Source: an uncultured Romboutsia sp.
Lineage (GTDB): Bacteria; Bacillota; Clostridia; Peptostreptococcales; Peptostreptococcaceae
Length of the DNA: 64,000 nt
Assembly: GCA_937880075.1 (NCBI GenBank)
Contig: CALFLM010000059.1
Span: forward strand, 77,426 to 141,425
Direction of reading: 5' to 3'
The stretch's first letter is position 1. Every line of letters begins with the position of its first letter. The position numbers and the translations under genes were made by a program. A model generated the notes under the pieces. It did no database searches. It saw only the letters and a list, made by a program, of their open reading frames with translations, and was not told where the DNA came from. Of the stretch, positions 27,539 to 35,501 are shown in pieces.

Positions 27539-28984
27539 ATGATAGACAATAAATACACTACATATAAAAATCCTCTGACAGATAGATATTGCAGTAAAGA
27601 TATGAGCTATATATTCTCTCCTCAGTTTAAATTTTCAACTTGGAGAAAACTATGGGTTGCTTTGGCAGAAGGGGAAAAAGAGCTAGGCATAAATATAACT
27701 GAAGAGCAAATAAATGAATTAAGAAATAATATAGATAATATAAACTTTGATGAAGCTAGAAAAATAGAAAAAGAAGTAAGGCATGATGTTATGAGTCATG
27801 TTAAGGCTTATGGCCTTCAATGTGATAAAGCTAAGGGTATAATACATTTAGGGGCAACTTCAGCTTACGTTGGAGATAATACTGATGTTATACAAATGAA
27901 TGAAGCATTAAAACTTATAAGAGTAAAGCTTGTTAATTTAATAAACAATTTAAAGGAATTCTCTCTTAAATATAAGGATGTTCCAACATTAGGATTTACT
28001 CATTTTCAAGCAGCTCAACTTACAACAGTAGGAAAGAGAGCTACTTTATGGGCGCAAGATTTAATACTTGATTTAGAAGACTTAAATTATAGAATAGACA
28101 ATATGAAACTAAGAGGAGTAAAAGGTACTACTGGAACACAAGCAAGTTTCTTAAGTTTATTTGAAGGTGATCATGAAAAGGTATCAGAACTTGATAAATT
28201 AGTATGTACAAAAATGGGATATAAGTATTCTTATGCTGTAAGTGGTCAAACATATACTAGAAAGTTAGATTATCAAGTTGTAAGTATATTATCATCAATA
28301 GCTCAAAGTATGCATAAAATGACTAATGATATAAGACTTTTACAAAGTTTAAAAGAATTAGAAGAACCATTTGAAAAAAATCAAATAGGTTCATCTGCTA
28401 TGGCTTATAAAAGAAATCCTATGAGAAGTGAAAGAATAGCATCATTATCTAAGTATATAATAACTGAATCATTAAGCCCTGCTTTAGTTCAAGCAACTCA
28501 ATGGTTAGAAAGAAGTTTAGATGACTCAGCTAACAAGAGATTAGCTATACCTCAGGCTTTTATGGCAGCAGATGCCATACTTGAAATAGGAATAAACGTT
28601 ACAGATGGTTTAGTAGTATATGAAAATATGATAAATAAGCATATAAATGAAGAACTTCCTTTTATGGCTACAGAAACTATACTTATGGAAGCTGTAAAAA
28701 GAGGTGGAGACAGACAAGAACTACATGAGATTATAAGAGAATATTCTATGAAAGCTGCATATAGAGTTAAGCAAGAGGGATTAAATAATAATCTGATAGA
28801 TCTTATAATAGAAGATTCTGCTTTTAGAATGAGCAAAGAAGAAATATTATCTATAATGGCTCCTAAAAACTTTGTGGGAAGGGCACCAGAGCAAGTGGTA
28901 GAGTTTGTTAATGAAACATTAGAGCCTGCTATAAAAGAATACAAAGAGTTAATAGGGAATATAAAAGTAGATTTACATGTTTAA
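27539..28984 (+). CDS. purB: Adenylosuccinate lyase
   Basis: Catalyses two fumarate-releasing steps of purine synthesis (SAICAR to AICAR, adenylosuccinate to AMP). The family signature GSSAMAYKRNPMRSE is near residue 286, with LGATSAYVGDNTD and GVKGTTGTQASF upstream. 481 residues. ATG at 27539 follows AAGGAAGG; the in-frame GTG at 27530 is inside that site. It is isolated from other purine genes, and no purine riboswitch is visible. Confidence 0.95.
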   Translation: MIDNKYTTYKNPLTDRYCSKDMSYIFSPQFKFSTWRKLWVALAEGEKELGINITEEQINELRNNIDNINFDEARKIEKEVRHDVMSHVKAYGLQCDKAKGIIHLGATSAYVGDNTDVIQMNEALKLIRVKLVNLINNLKEFSLKYKDVPTLGFTHFQAAQLTTVGKRATLWAQDLILDLEDLNYRIDNMKLRGVKGTTGTQASFLSLFEGDHEKVSELDKLVCTKMGYKYSYAVSGQTYTRKLDYQVVSILSSIAQSMHKMTNDIRLLQSLKELEEPFEKNQIGSSAMAYKRNPMRSERIASLSKYIITESLSPALVQATQWLERSLDDSANKRLAIPQAFMAADAILEIGINVTDGLVVYENMINKHINEELPFMATETILMEAVKRGGDRQELHEIIREYSMKAAYRVKQEGLNNNLIDLIIEDSAFRMSKEEILSIMAPKNFVGRAPEQVVEFVNETLEPAIKEYKELIGNIKVDLHV

Positions 28985-29002
28985 TAAAAAATAATTTAGA
29001 TA

Positions 29003-29056
29003 AAAAGATCATGTATAGTATATAAAAGTATTTATAGCTATGCATGGTCTTTTTTA
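29003..29056 (+). terminator. Intrinsic terminator after purB
   Basis: AAAGATCATG..TATAG (29004-29018) pairs with CTATGCATGGTCTTT (29038-29053) with wobbles; T run. Confidence 0.75.
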
Positions 29057-29188
29057 TAATAAGTACATTTTATAAATATTCTTAAATATAAAGAAACGGT
29101 AATAAATAATGAAAAAAATCCTCTATATATGAATTAAATTTAATATAACTGTAAAAATTAATATCATATCAATCAAGGAGGAATCATA

Positions 29189-30688
29189 ATGGGTGAAAAT
29201 GCAAATACAACAAAAAAATTAACACTAGTATCATTGATACTTATGATTTTTACATCAGTATTTGGATTTGCTAATATGCCAAGAGCATTTTATCTTATGG
29301 GATATGCAGCGATACCATGGTATGTACTAAGTTCAATATTATTTTTTATACCTTATGCATTCATGATGGCAGAGTATGGGTCTGCATTTAAAAAAGAAAC
29401 GGGAGGAATATACTCCTGGATGGAAAAATCTGTAGGTCCTAAATATGCTTTTATATGTACATTTATGTGGTATGCATCTTATATAATATGGATGGTAAAT
29501 GTTTCATCTACAATTTGGGTTCCACTATCCAACGCTATATTTGGTAGAGACAGAACAGGAGAATTAAGTTTATTAGGTTTAAGTTCTATACAATCACTAG
29601 GTATACTTGGATGTTTATGGATATTACTAGTAACATTTATAGCTTCAAAAGGGGTAGAAAAGATAAAAAAAGTAACTTCTGTAGGTGGTACTGCAGTAGC
29701 GCTACTTAATTTAGTATTATTAATAGGAGGATTTATAGTTTTAGCTTCAAATGGATTTCATTTTAAGCAACCTATATTAAATATTGCTAGAGATTTTACA
29801 ACTTCACCAAATCCTGCCTATCAAACACCACTTAGTATTTTATCTTTTTTGACATTTGCAATATTTGCATTTGGGGGGCTTGAGGTTTTAGGTGGACTTG
29901 TTGACCAAACTGAAAATGCGGAAACAACATTTCCAAAAGGCCTTACTATATCAGCTATAGTTATAGCAGTAGGGTATGCAATTGGTATATTTGCTTGTGG
30001 TATGTTTACCAATTGGAACGATGTGTTATCACTAGATACTGTTAATATGGCTAATGTTGCTTATGTATTAATGAGAAATTTAGGATACGAACTTGGAATT
30101 ACTTTTGGAATGAGTCAAGAATCTTCTATAACTTTAGGTTTATGGATTGCTAGATTTGTTGGAGTTTCAATGTTTTTAGCTTTAACAGGTGCTTTTTTTA
30201 CACTAACTTATTCACCTTTAAAAACATTGATAGAAGGTTCACCTAAGAAATTATGGCCAGGAGAATTTGCTGAAATAAAAGATGGAATGCCTGTAAATGC
30301 TATGTGGATTCAAGCTATAATAGCTATTTTAATAGTACTTGTAGTATCTTTCGGTGGAAGTAACGGTCAAGCATTTTTTGCACTTTTAGTTCTTATGACA
30401 AATGTTTCAATGACTATACCATATATATTCTTGTCAGGAGCATTTCCATTATTTAAGAAAAAACAACTAGCTGGAGAAGTAGAAAAATCTTTTACAGTAT
30501 ACAAGTCTTATAAAATGGCATTAACTGCATCAATAATAGTAAGTTTTGTTGTTGGATTTGCAAATGTATTTAGTATAATAGAACCTGCTATAGGAGGACG
30601 GATTATAGATACAGTATTTATGATAGCGGGGCCTGTAATATTCTCTCTTATAGCATTTATATTATATCACTTATATGAAAGAAAGTAA
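29189..30688 (+). CDS. yjeM: YjeM-type APC amino acid transporter
   Basis: 499-residue polytopic membrane protein of the APC superfamily, closest in length and N-terminal sequence (SLILMIFTSVFGFANMPRAF) to the YjeM glutamate/GABA-antiporter-like group. Further features are the EYGSAFKKETGGIYSWME segment after helix 2 and FAFGGLEVLGGLVDQTENAE in the middle. Roughly twelve hydrophobic stretches. GGAGG ribosome site. Substrate not established even in Escherichia coli; an amino acid or amine is likely. Ends at a repeat-type hairpin. Confidence 0.82.
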   Translation: MGENANTTKKLTLVSLILMIFTSVFGFANMPRAFYLMGYAAIPWYVLSSILFFIPYAFMMAEYGSAFKKETGGIYSWMEKSVGPKYAFICTFMWYASYIIWMVNVSSTIWVPLSNAIFGRDRTGELSLLGLSSIQSLGILGCLWILLVTFIASKGVEKIKKVTSVGGTAVALLNLVLLIGGFIVLASNGFHFKQPILNIARDFTTSPNPAYQTPLSILSFLTFAIFAFGGLEVLGGLVDQTENAETTFPKGLTISAIVIAVGYAIGIFACGMFTNWNDVLSLDTVNMANVAYVLMRNLGYELGITFGMSQESSITLGLWIARFVGVSMFLALTGAFFTLTYSPLKTLIEGSPKKLWPGEFAEIKDGMPVNAMWIQAIIAILIVLVVSFGGSNGQAFFALLVLMTNVSMTIPYIFLSGAFPLFKKKQLAGEVEKSFTVYKSYKMALTASIIVSFVVGFANVFSIIEPAIGGRIIDTVFMIAGPVIFSLIAFILYHLYERK

Positions 30689-30695
30689 TATAGTA

Positions 30696-30804
30696 AAAAG
30701 GAGCTGTCTCATTAAGAGTAAATAATACAATATATAGTTATGCATAATTTGAATTAGCACAATATATTGTATATATTTTTTTTAGTTCGACAGTCCCTTT
30801 AATT
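30696..30804 (+). repeat. Structured 105-bp repeat, copy 1 (acts as terminator)
   Basis: Almost identical to 52498-52608. About 52 consecutive bases starting ATTAAGAGTAAATAATACAA are shared. The ends GGAGCTGTC and GACAGTCCC form an outer stem and TACAATATAT / ATATATTGTA an inner one, followed by T residues. It ends the yjeM unit. Possibly a miniature mobile element; no target duplication was identified. Confidence 0.75.
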
Positions 30805-30833
30805 TTTTACGTATAAGGAAATTATATCATGAA

Positions 30834-30996
30834 GAAATTTGGATAACTAATGAATATAAGTAATATTAATAACTTTGAAAATATAAAAATTATATTTTGA
30901 AATGCTTCGCCCACAAAGTTGCTCAAGCAACAGAGGTATCCGTAGTTGGAGCAAGGATATATTTTTTAAGAAATGAGCTAAATGAATTTTTCATAA
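30834..30996 (+). repeat. Dispersed structured intergenic repeat, copy 2
   Basis: Shares TGGATAACT..GAATATAAGTAATAT with copy 1 and GGTATCCGTAG...GAGCAAGGATA with copy 3. Hairpins: GTTGC-TCAA-GCAAC near 30918-30931, and GGTATCC (30935-30941) against GGATA (30955-30959). Non-coding. Confidence 0.55.
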
Positions 30997-31066
30997 GAAT
31001 TTTATAGGTTATTTAAATAGATATAATTTATAATGTTTTAGTTGTTTTATGTTTCAAAAACTATTG

Positions 31067-31107
31067 TACTAACAAATTATTTAATGTAAACTATACTGTA
31101 GTTAGTA
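31067..31107 (+). promoter_or_regulatory. Candidate MarR operator
   Basis: Palindrome AACTA-TACTG-TAGTT (31089-31103) nested in a wider inverted pair TACTAAC (31067-31073) / GTTAGTA (31101-31107), just upstream of the regulator gene. MarR proteins often bind such palindromes in their own promoters; inferred. Confidence 0.45.
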
Positions 31108-31138
31108 AATTAATGAGTTTTACATCTGGGGTGATAAA

Positions 31139-31591
31139 ATGAAACGTATCGTGCCTAATACAATAAATTTTTTATCAAAGACATTTCCGAAGCTATATTC
31201 TAGTCTTTACTTAGAATATTTAAAACAGTATGCATCTACATATAGTGTTAATAAAACACAACTAAGGGCTTTAATTATTATAAAAAATAATGGAGCAATA
31301 AGTATGACAGCTTTATGTAATAATCTAAATATTGAAAAGGGTAGTTTAACTAGTATGATAGATGATTTAACTGAAAAAGGTTATGTTACGAGGGAAAGAG
31401 ATATATATGATAGAAAAAAGTATCTAATAACTATAACAGAAAGTGGAGATGGGATTGCTTCTGATTTTGTAGATAAATTAACGCTTAGATTAGAAGAAAG
31501 ACTCATTAAACTTACTGAAGAAGATAAGAAAAAGTATATTTGTGCAGTGAAAACATTAGAAGAGATATTTGATAAATATGGACAAGGATAA
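31139..31591 (+). CDS. MarR family transcriptional regulator
   Basis: 150 residues with a winged helix: recognition region ISMTALCNNLNIEKGSLTSMIDDLTEKGYVTRERD and the wing DRKKYLITITESG. Helical dimerisation ends on both sides. The start is the ATG after GGGGTGAT. Probably represses its own promoter, given the palindromes there. No adjacent efflux or enzyme gene is co-directional within a tight distance, so its target is unclear; yjeM upstream is a weak candidate. Confidence 0.9.
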   Translation: MKRIVPNTINFLSKTFPKLYSSLYLEYLKQYASTYSVNKTQLRALIIIKNNGAISMTALCNNLNIEKGSLTSMIDDLTEKGYVTRERDIYDRKKYLITITESGDGIASDFVDKLTLRLEERLIKLTEEDKKKYICAVKTLEEIFDKYGQG

Positions 31592-31616
31592 AAGCAATCA
31601 TTATTGGTTGCTTTTA
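31590..31616 (+). terminator. Intrinsic terminator after the MarR gene
   Basis: AAAAGCAATCA (31590-31600), loop TTAT, TGGTTGCTTTT (31605-31615). Confidence 0.85.
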
Positions 31617-31643
31617 CCATATTGAGATGTTGAGTATTAATAT

Positions 31644-31730
31644 TTGACACTTATTTTTAAATTCTATTTATTTTTAATCTGTTGTGCTAGTTAATCTCTA
31701 CACATATTGAAAATGCTATACAGCATTTTT
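31644..31730 (+). ncRNA. Possible short non-coding RNA unit
   Basis: TTGACA (31644-31649), a 17-base spacer and TTTATT (4 of 6 matches to the -10) would start transcription near 31679. A terminator-like hairpin AAAATGCT-ATAC-AGCATTTT with T run follows at 31710-31730. The transcript would be about 50 bases. Inferred only from this signal pairing. Confidence 0.3.
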
Positions 31731-31793
31731 TAATAATTCACTTTTATATAATCAACCCTAGTAATTTCAATGACTAAATTTAACTAGCACAAC
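31681..31793. repeat. 113-bp element with 14-bp perfect inverted ends
   Basis: GTTGTGCTAGTTAA (31681-31694) and TTAACTAGCACAAC (31780-31793) are exact inverse complements. A third copy TAACTAGCACAAC is at 32063-32075. The motif AGCACAACATATT there also occurs in the 105-bp repeat at 52560. It looks like a miniature inverted-repeat element or its remnants. Confidence 0.6.
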
Positions 31794-32212
31794 GAGTATT
31801 TTTACTATAAATATATAAACATTGCTTTAAGATTATAGCAGTTTTATTAAGGTATATATTATTTAATATATATACAAGTCGTATTTTATATCTGACAAGT
31901 TCAGGGTTAGAGTGATTTTTTAGAAGTACATTTCATAAGGTTTTTCCTATCTTTATTAAAATAAGTAGCATTTATATAACAAAATCATCATTATTTTAAA
32001 CTATTAATTTCCACATTGATATTAAAAAACTTTATATAGTAATTTTAATATGCTTAGAAAAATAACTAGCACAACATATTAACTTATTTTACTTATAAAA
32101 AAATTATATAAAAAGTACAAAAAGTCATTTATAAATAAATATAATAAAAGGTTATTATTTACATATAAAAAAGTAGATGATATGGTAAAATAGTAACAAA
32201 GAGGTGCTGAAT
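31794..32212. other. Non-coding AT-rich stretch between MarR and GalT-like genes
   Basis: No ORF with a credible start. Contains the third TAACTAGCACAAC copy (32063-32075), so the wider segment 31681-32075 also has 13-bp inverted ends. Otherwise nothing recognised. Confidence 0.5.
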
Positions 32213-33157
32213 ATGAAAGAGATAAGGATAGATGATATAAATCGTGATATAGTAATTTTTGCAAAAGATAGAGTTGGAAGGCCTATGGATGAAGTAACTA
32301 ATGAAAATGAGAAAGGTATAATAGATGAGTACAATAAGGATTGTCCATTTTGTAGAGGAAATGAACATTATACCACAGATTCAAGGTTTAAGGTAGAAGA
32401 TGAAAATGGATGGATAGTAAGGTCTATAGATAATAAATTTCCGATAGTAGATAATTTCCAAGAAAATGTATATGGAAGTCACGAAGTAATGATAGATACC
32501 TATAGACATAATGGAAATTTTTATAATATGAATGAAGATGAATTTTATAATATGTTTTTAATGTATAAAGATAGATACTTAAATCTTATAAAAGATGAAA
32601 AGATAGAATACGTAAGTATATTTAAAAATTATTTAAGAAAAGCAGGGGCATCTTTAAATCATCCTCATTCCCAGATAGTTTCTATATCGATGGTACCTCC
32701 TGATATAGAAAGAGAGTTTACTATATCAAAACAGTATTATATAGAAAATAAAAGATACTTATATGATGACATTATAAATGAAGAAATAAGAGAGAATGAT
32801 AGAGTTATAAATAATAGTGAAAGTTTTTTAACTTTAGTACCAAAGTCAACAAAATATACAGGAGAGATTAGAATTTTATTTAAAAAAAATATAAAATTTG
32901 AAAATATATTAAATAAAGATATAAAAGAATTGTCTATAATATTTAAAAATTTATTCTCGAATTTGTTTAAAGTAAATGGAAATTCGCCATTTAATATATT
33001 TATACATTCTCATCCTAAAAATATTGAGAGTGAGTATTTTAATGTACATATACACATAATCCCTAGAAAGTATAGCTTTGGAGGATTTGAATTAGGTACT
33101 GGGTTATATGTATCTTCTATAGAACCTAAAGATATAGCGAAGAAAATAAGGTTTTAA
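32213..33157 (+). CDS. Galactose-1-phosphate uridylyltransferase family protein
   Basis: HIT-superfamily nucleotidyltransferase of about 314 residues. The zinc-site CPFCRGNE is near residue 44, and the catalytic signature is SLNHPHSQIVS, with the HPHSQ histidine the nucleotide-accepting residue; a C-terminal HIHIIPR follows. Start ATG after AAAGAGGTG. No Leloir-pathway neighbours (galK, galE), so the physiological sugar phosphate could differ from galactose-1-phosphate. Such orphan GalT-like proteins occur in clostridia. Confidence 0.83.
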   Translation: MKEIRIDDINRDIVIFAKDRVGRPMDEVTNENEKGIIDEYNKDCPFCRGNEHYTTDSRFKVEDENGWIVRSIDNKFPIVDNFQENVYGSHEVMIDTYRHNGNFYNMNEDEFYNMFLMYKDRYLNLIKDEKIEYVSIFKNYLRKAGASLNHPHSQIVSISMVPPDIEREFTISKQYYIENKRYLYDDIINEEIRENDRVINNSESFLTLVPKSTKYTGEIRILFKKNIKFENILNKDIKELSIIFKNLFSNLFKVNGNSPFNIFIHSHPKNIESEYFNVHIHIIPRKYSFGGFELGTGLYVSSIEPKDIAKKIRF

Positions 33158-33225
33158 TATATGTTAAAATATTTATGATTAAGGGGAGTATAAAAATATC
33201 AATATACAAAAATTTGGAGGACAAT

Positions 33226-33978
33226 ATGAAATTTATATCATGGAATGTAAACGGTATAAGAGCCTGTGTTACTAAAGGATTTTTAGATTATTTTAAAGAA
33301 GTTGATGCAGATATATTTTGCTTACAAGAGACAAAACTTCAAGAAGGTCAAATAGATTTAAATTTAGAAGGATACTATGATTATTGGAACTATGCAAAAA
33401 AGAAGGGGTATTCTGGAACAGCTATATTTACTAAGAAAAAGCCTATAAGTGTATCATATGGAATAGATATAGAAGAACATGATAATGAAGGTAGAGTTAT
33501 AACATTAGAATTTGAAGATTTTTATTTTATAACAGTATATACACCAAATTCTCAAAGTGAATTAAAAAGACTTGATTATAGAATGAAATGGGAAGATGAT
33601 TTTAGAGGATACTTAAAAAAATTAGATAATATAAAGCCTGTAATATTTTGTGGAGATTTAAATGTAGCTCACAAAGAAATAGACTTAAAAAATCCTAAAA
33701 CAAATAGAAAAAACGCAGGATTTACAGATGAAGAGAGGGAAAAATTAACTACTTTATTAGATAATGGATTTATTGATACATATAGATATTTTAATCCAAA
33801 TAAAGAGGGGATATATTCTTGGTGGTCATATAGATTCAATGCAAGAAAAAATAACTCAGGATGGAGAATTGACTATTTCTTAGCATCTGAAAAGTTAAAA
33901 GATAGATTAGTTAGTGCAGATATACACACTGAAATATTGGGTTCAGATCACTGCCCAATTGAATTAGTTTTAAAATAA
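33226..33978 (+). CDS. exoA: Exodeoxyribonuclease III (AP endonuclease)
   Basis: Base-excision-repair nuclease of the endonuclease/exonuclease/phosphatase fold. Motifs: WNVNGIRA at the N-terminus, FCLQETKL, GDLNVAH, SWWSYRFNAR and the final GSDHCPIEL with catalytic His. 250 residues. The start is ATG 33226 after TTGGAGG, not the earlier ATG 33175. It follows the GalT-like gene at a short distance, though a separate promoter is possible. Confidence 0.95.
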   Translation: MKFISWNVNGIRACVTKGFLDYFKEVDADIFCLQETKLQEGQIDLNLEGYYDYWNYAKKKGYSGTAIFTKKKPISVSYGIDIEEHDNEGRVITLEFEDFYFITVYTPNSQSELKRLDYRMKWEDDFRGYLKKLDNIKPVIFCGDLNVAHKEIDLKNPKTNRKNAGFTDEEREKLTTLLDNGFIDTYRYFNPNKEGIYSWWSYRFNARKNNSGWRIDYFLASEKLKDRLVSADIHTEILGSDHCPIELVLK

Positions 33979-34083
33979 CATTAATTTATATCATATTATC
34001 TAAAAATATTAATAAAATATACTATGGAATAATATAATGTATAAAATGATTAAATATTTTATTATTAGGGGGTATATTTATTA

Positions 34084-34410
34084 ATGAATTTATTAGATTT
34101 TAAAAATAAATTAATTAAAGGAAAAGAATTAGGTGGAGAAGTTGTATACATAAAAGAGGACAACCTTTTATATGGGATAGATTCAATATATAAAAATCAT
34201 GAAGTAAATAGTATATCTTTATTAAAATCAGAGCAAAACTCAATAAAAGTACATGATCTAATAGAATTTTTAGAAAAAGAATGTGATGATTTTTGTGAAG
34301 GTGATGTATTTATAGGAAGTACTATACATTCTCGAGATGATAATAAAGGGATTGTAAGTGTAGAGTTTGCACAATATGAAGCTATAAAGATGATATTTAT
34401 AAACATATAA
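34084..34410 (+). CDS. Uncharacterised protein (108 aa)
   Basis: Not recognised. Soluble, no signal peptide, mixed alpha/beta with an acidic middle (FLEKECDDFCEGDVFIG). A GGGGG site lies a little upstream of the ATG, and a strong shared terminator follows, so expression as a single gene is plausible. Neighbours give no functional hint. Confidence 0.65.
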   Translation: MNLLDFKNKLIKGKELGGEVVYIKEDNLLYGIDSIYKNHEVNSISLLKSEQNSIKVHDLIEFLEKECDDFCEGDVFIGSTIHSRDDNKGIVSVEFAQYEAIKMIFINI

Positions 34411-34414
34411 TTAT

Positions 34415-34450
34415 AAAAAAGATAGACAATGAAATTGTCTATCTTTTTTT
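34415..34450. terminator. Bidirectional terminator
   Basis: AAAAAAGATAGACAAT (34415-34430) and ATTGTCTATCTTTTTTT (34434-34450), serving convergent genes. Confidence 0.9.
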
Positions 34451-35215
34451 ATATATGGCTGATTCAGTTAAAAACTGGTTTGTTTTTCCCATTTTATAAG
34501 CTAAATCTATTATTTTTTTATCCTCTTTAGTTAAATCTCTTTGAAGAATCTTAGCAAATTCAGCAAATAGCTTATCATAATTAATTTGTTTTTTAGTACT
34601 TTTTTTTGCTGAAGATGGTTTAACTGTAGTGTACATATAAACATCAGGGACTATACTTGGATTATATATTCTTATAAATACTTGAGCTGTATAATAAGCA
34701 TCATTTAAAGCATTATGATAAGATTTATCTTGATCTAAATTTAATATTTGTATAGCATTTTGAAGACCGATACTTTTACCAGTTGGATTATTAAAGTATA
34801 TAGATGCATAGTGTTGAATATTTATATATGACTTTGTAAGAGTTTTATAAGGTAAATCATAGTAAGTTATATTTCTGAATAACTTTTTTAAGTCTCCAGT
34901 TCCCCATACACAAAGGACTGTATTTTTCTTTGTAGATACAAATTTTTTAAAATCTTTATATACTTGAGGAAACGAAGGTGCATCTATAACATCTTCAGAT
35001 TTTATTCCAGTCATTTTGCCTACAAAAGGATGGATAGATTTATATAGCTGTGGTTTAATATAGCTATTAAAAGTATCTATTATATTAAAATTAGAATCTA
35101 ATTTTATAGCACCTATTTGAATTATTTCAAAGGGACACCTTTCATTAGACACTGTTTTATTAAGAGCTTTATCAAATCCTTGATTAAACTCTAAATCGAA
35201 AACTACATATTCCAT
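34439..35215 (-). CDS. DEDDh 3'-5' exonuclease (KapD/ERI-1-like)
   Basis: 258 residues. ExoI motif FDLEF carries D7 and E9; ExoII has the WGTGD segment; ExoIII is YHNALNDAYYTA, with the His and Asp of the DEDDh class. The fold matches the stand-alone exonucleases of the ERI1/KapD type, which trim RNA or DNA 3' ends. A basic, lysine-rich region near residue 205 precedes a helical C-terminal extension. In Bacillus KapD is linked to sporulation control; no such link is visible here. Confidence 0.85.
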   Translation of the reverse strand: MEYVVFDLEFNQGFDKALNKTVSNERCPFEIIQIGAIKLDSNFNIIDTFNSYIKPQLYKSIHPFVGKMTGIKSEDVIDAPSFPQVYKDFKKFVSTKKNTVLCVWGTGDLKKLFRNITYYDLPYKTLTKSYINIQHYASIYFNNPTGKSIGLQNAIQILNLDQDKSYHNALNDAYYTAQVFIRIYNPSIVPDVYMYTTVKPSSAKKSTKKQINYDKLFAEFAKILQRDLTKEDKKIIDLAYKMGKTNQFLTESAIYKKR

Positions 35216-35394
35216 AATAATTCTCTCCTAAATTAAGTAACTTATATATTAAATTTATATTACAAAAAGTATATAATTAATAACTACATTGTTTAGTATA
35301 TCAAAATATTTTTGTATTTTTAGTATACCCTATATTTATATAAAAGTTAAACTTTTAAATATAAGTATTTATATAAAATAAAAAAACAAAAATA

Positions 35395-35423
35395 TTGAGA
35401 ACTTTATATATATAATATATAAT
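35395..35423 (+). promoter_or_regulatory. Promoter for the glutamine synthetase gene
   Basis: TTGAGA (35395-35400), a 17-base spacer, TATAAT (35418-35423). The 286-base intergenic stretch holds nothing else I can name; no nitrogen-control site is obvious. Confidence 0.6.
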
Positions 35424-35501
35424 GAGTATAAATAAAAATGCGAATTAAAAGATTAAATAATAATAAAAAAATACGATATTAGAGATTAGGGGAGTGACAG
35501 T

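Noticed and set aside
29110..29133. Seven-codon ORF upstream of yjeM as a leader peptide
   Set aside because: No ribosome site and no attenuator-like hairpins follow.
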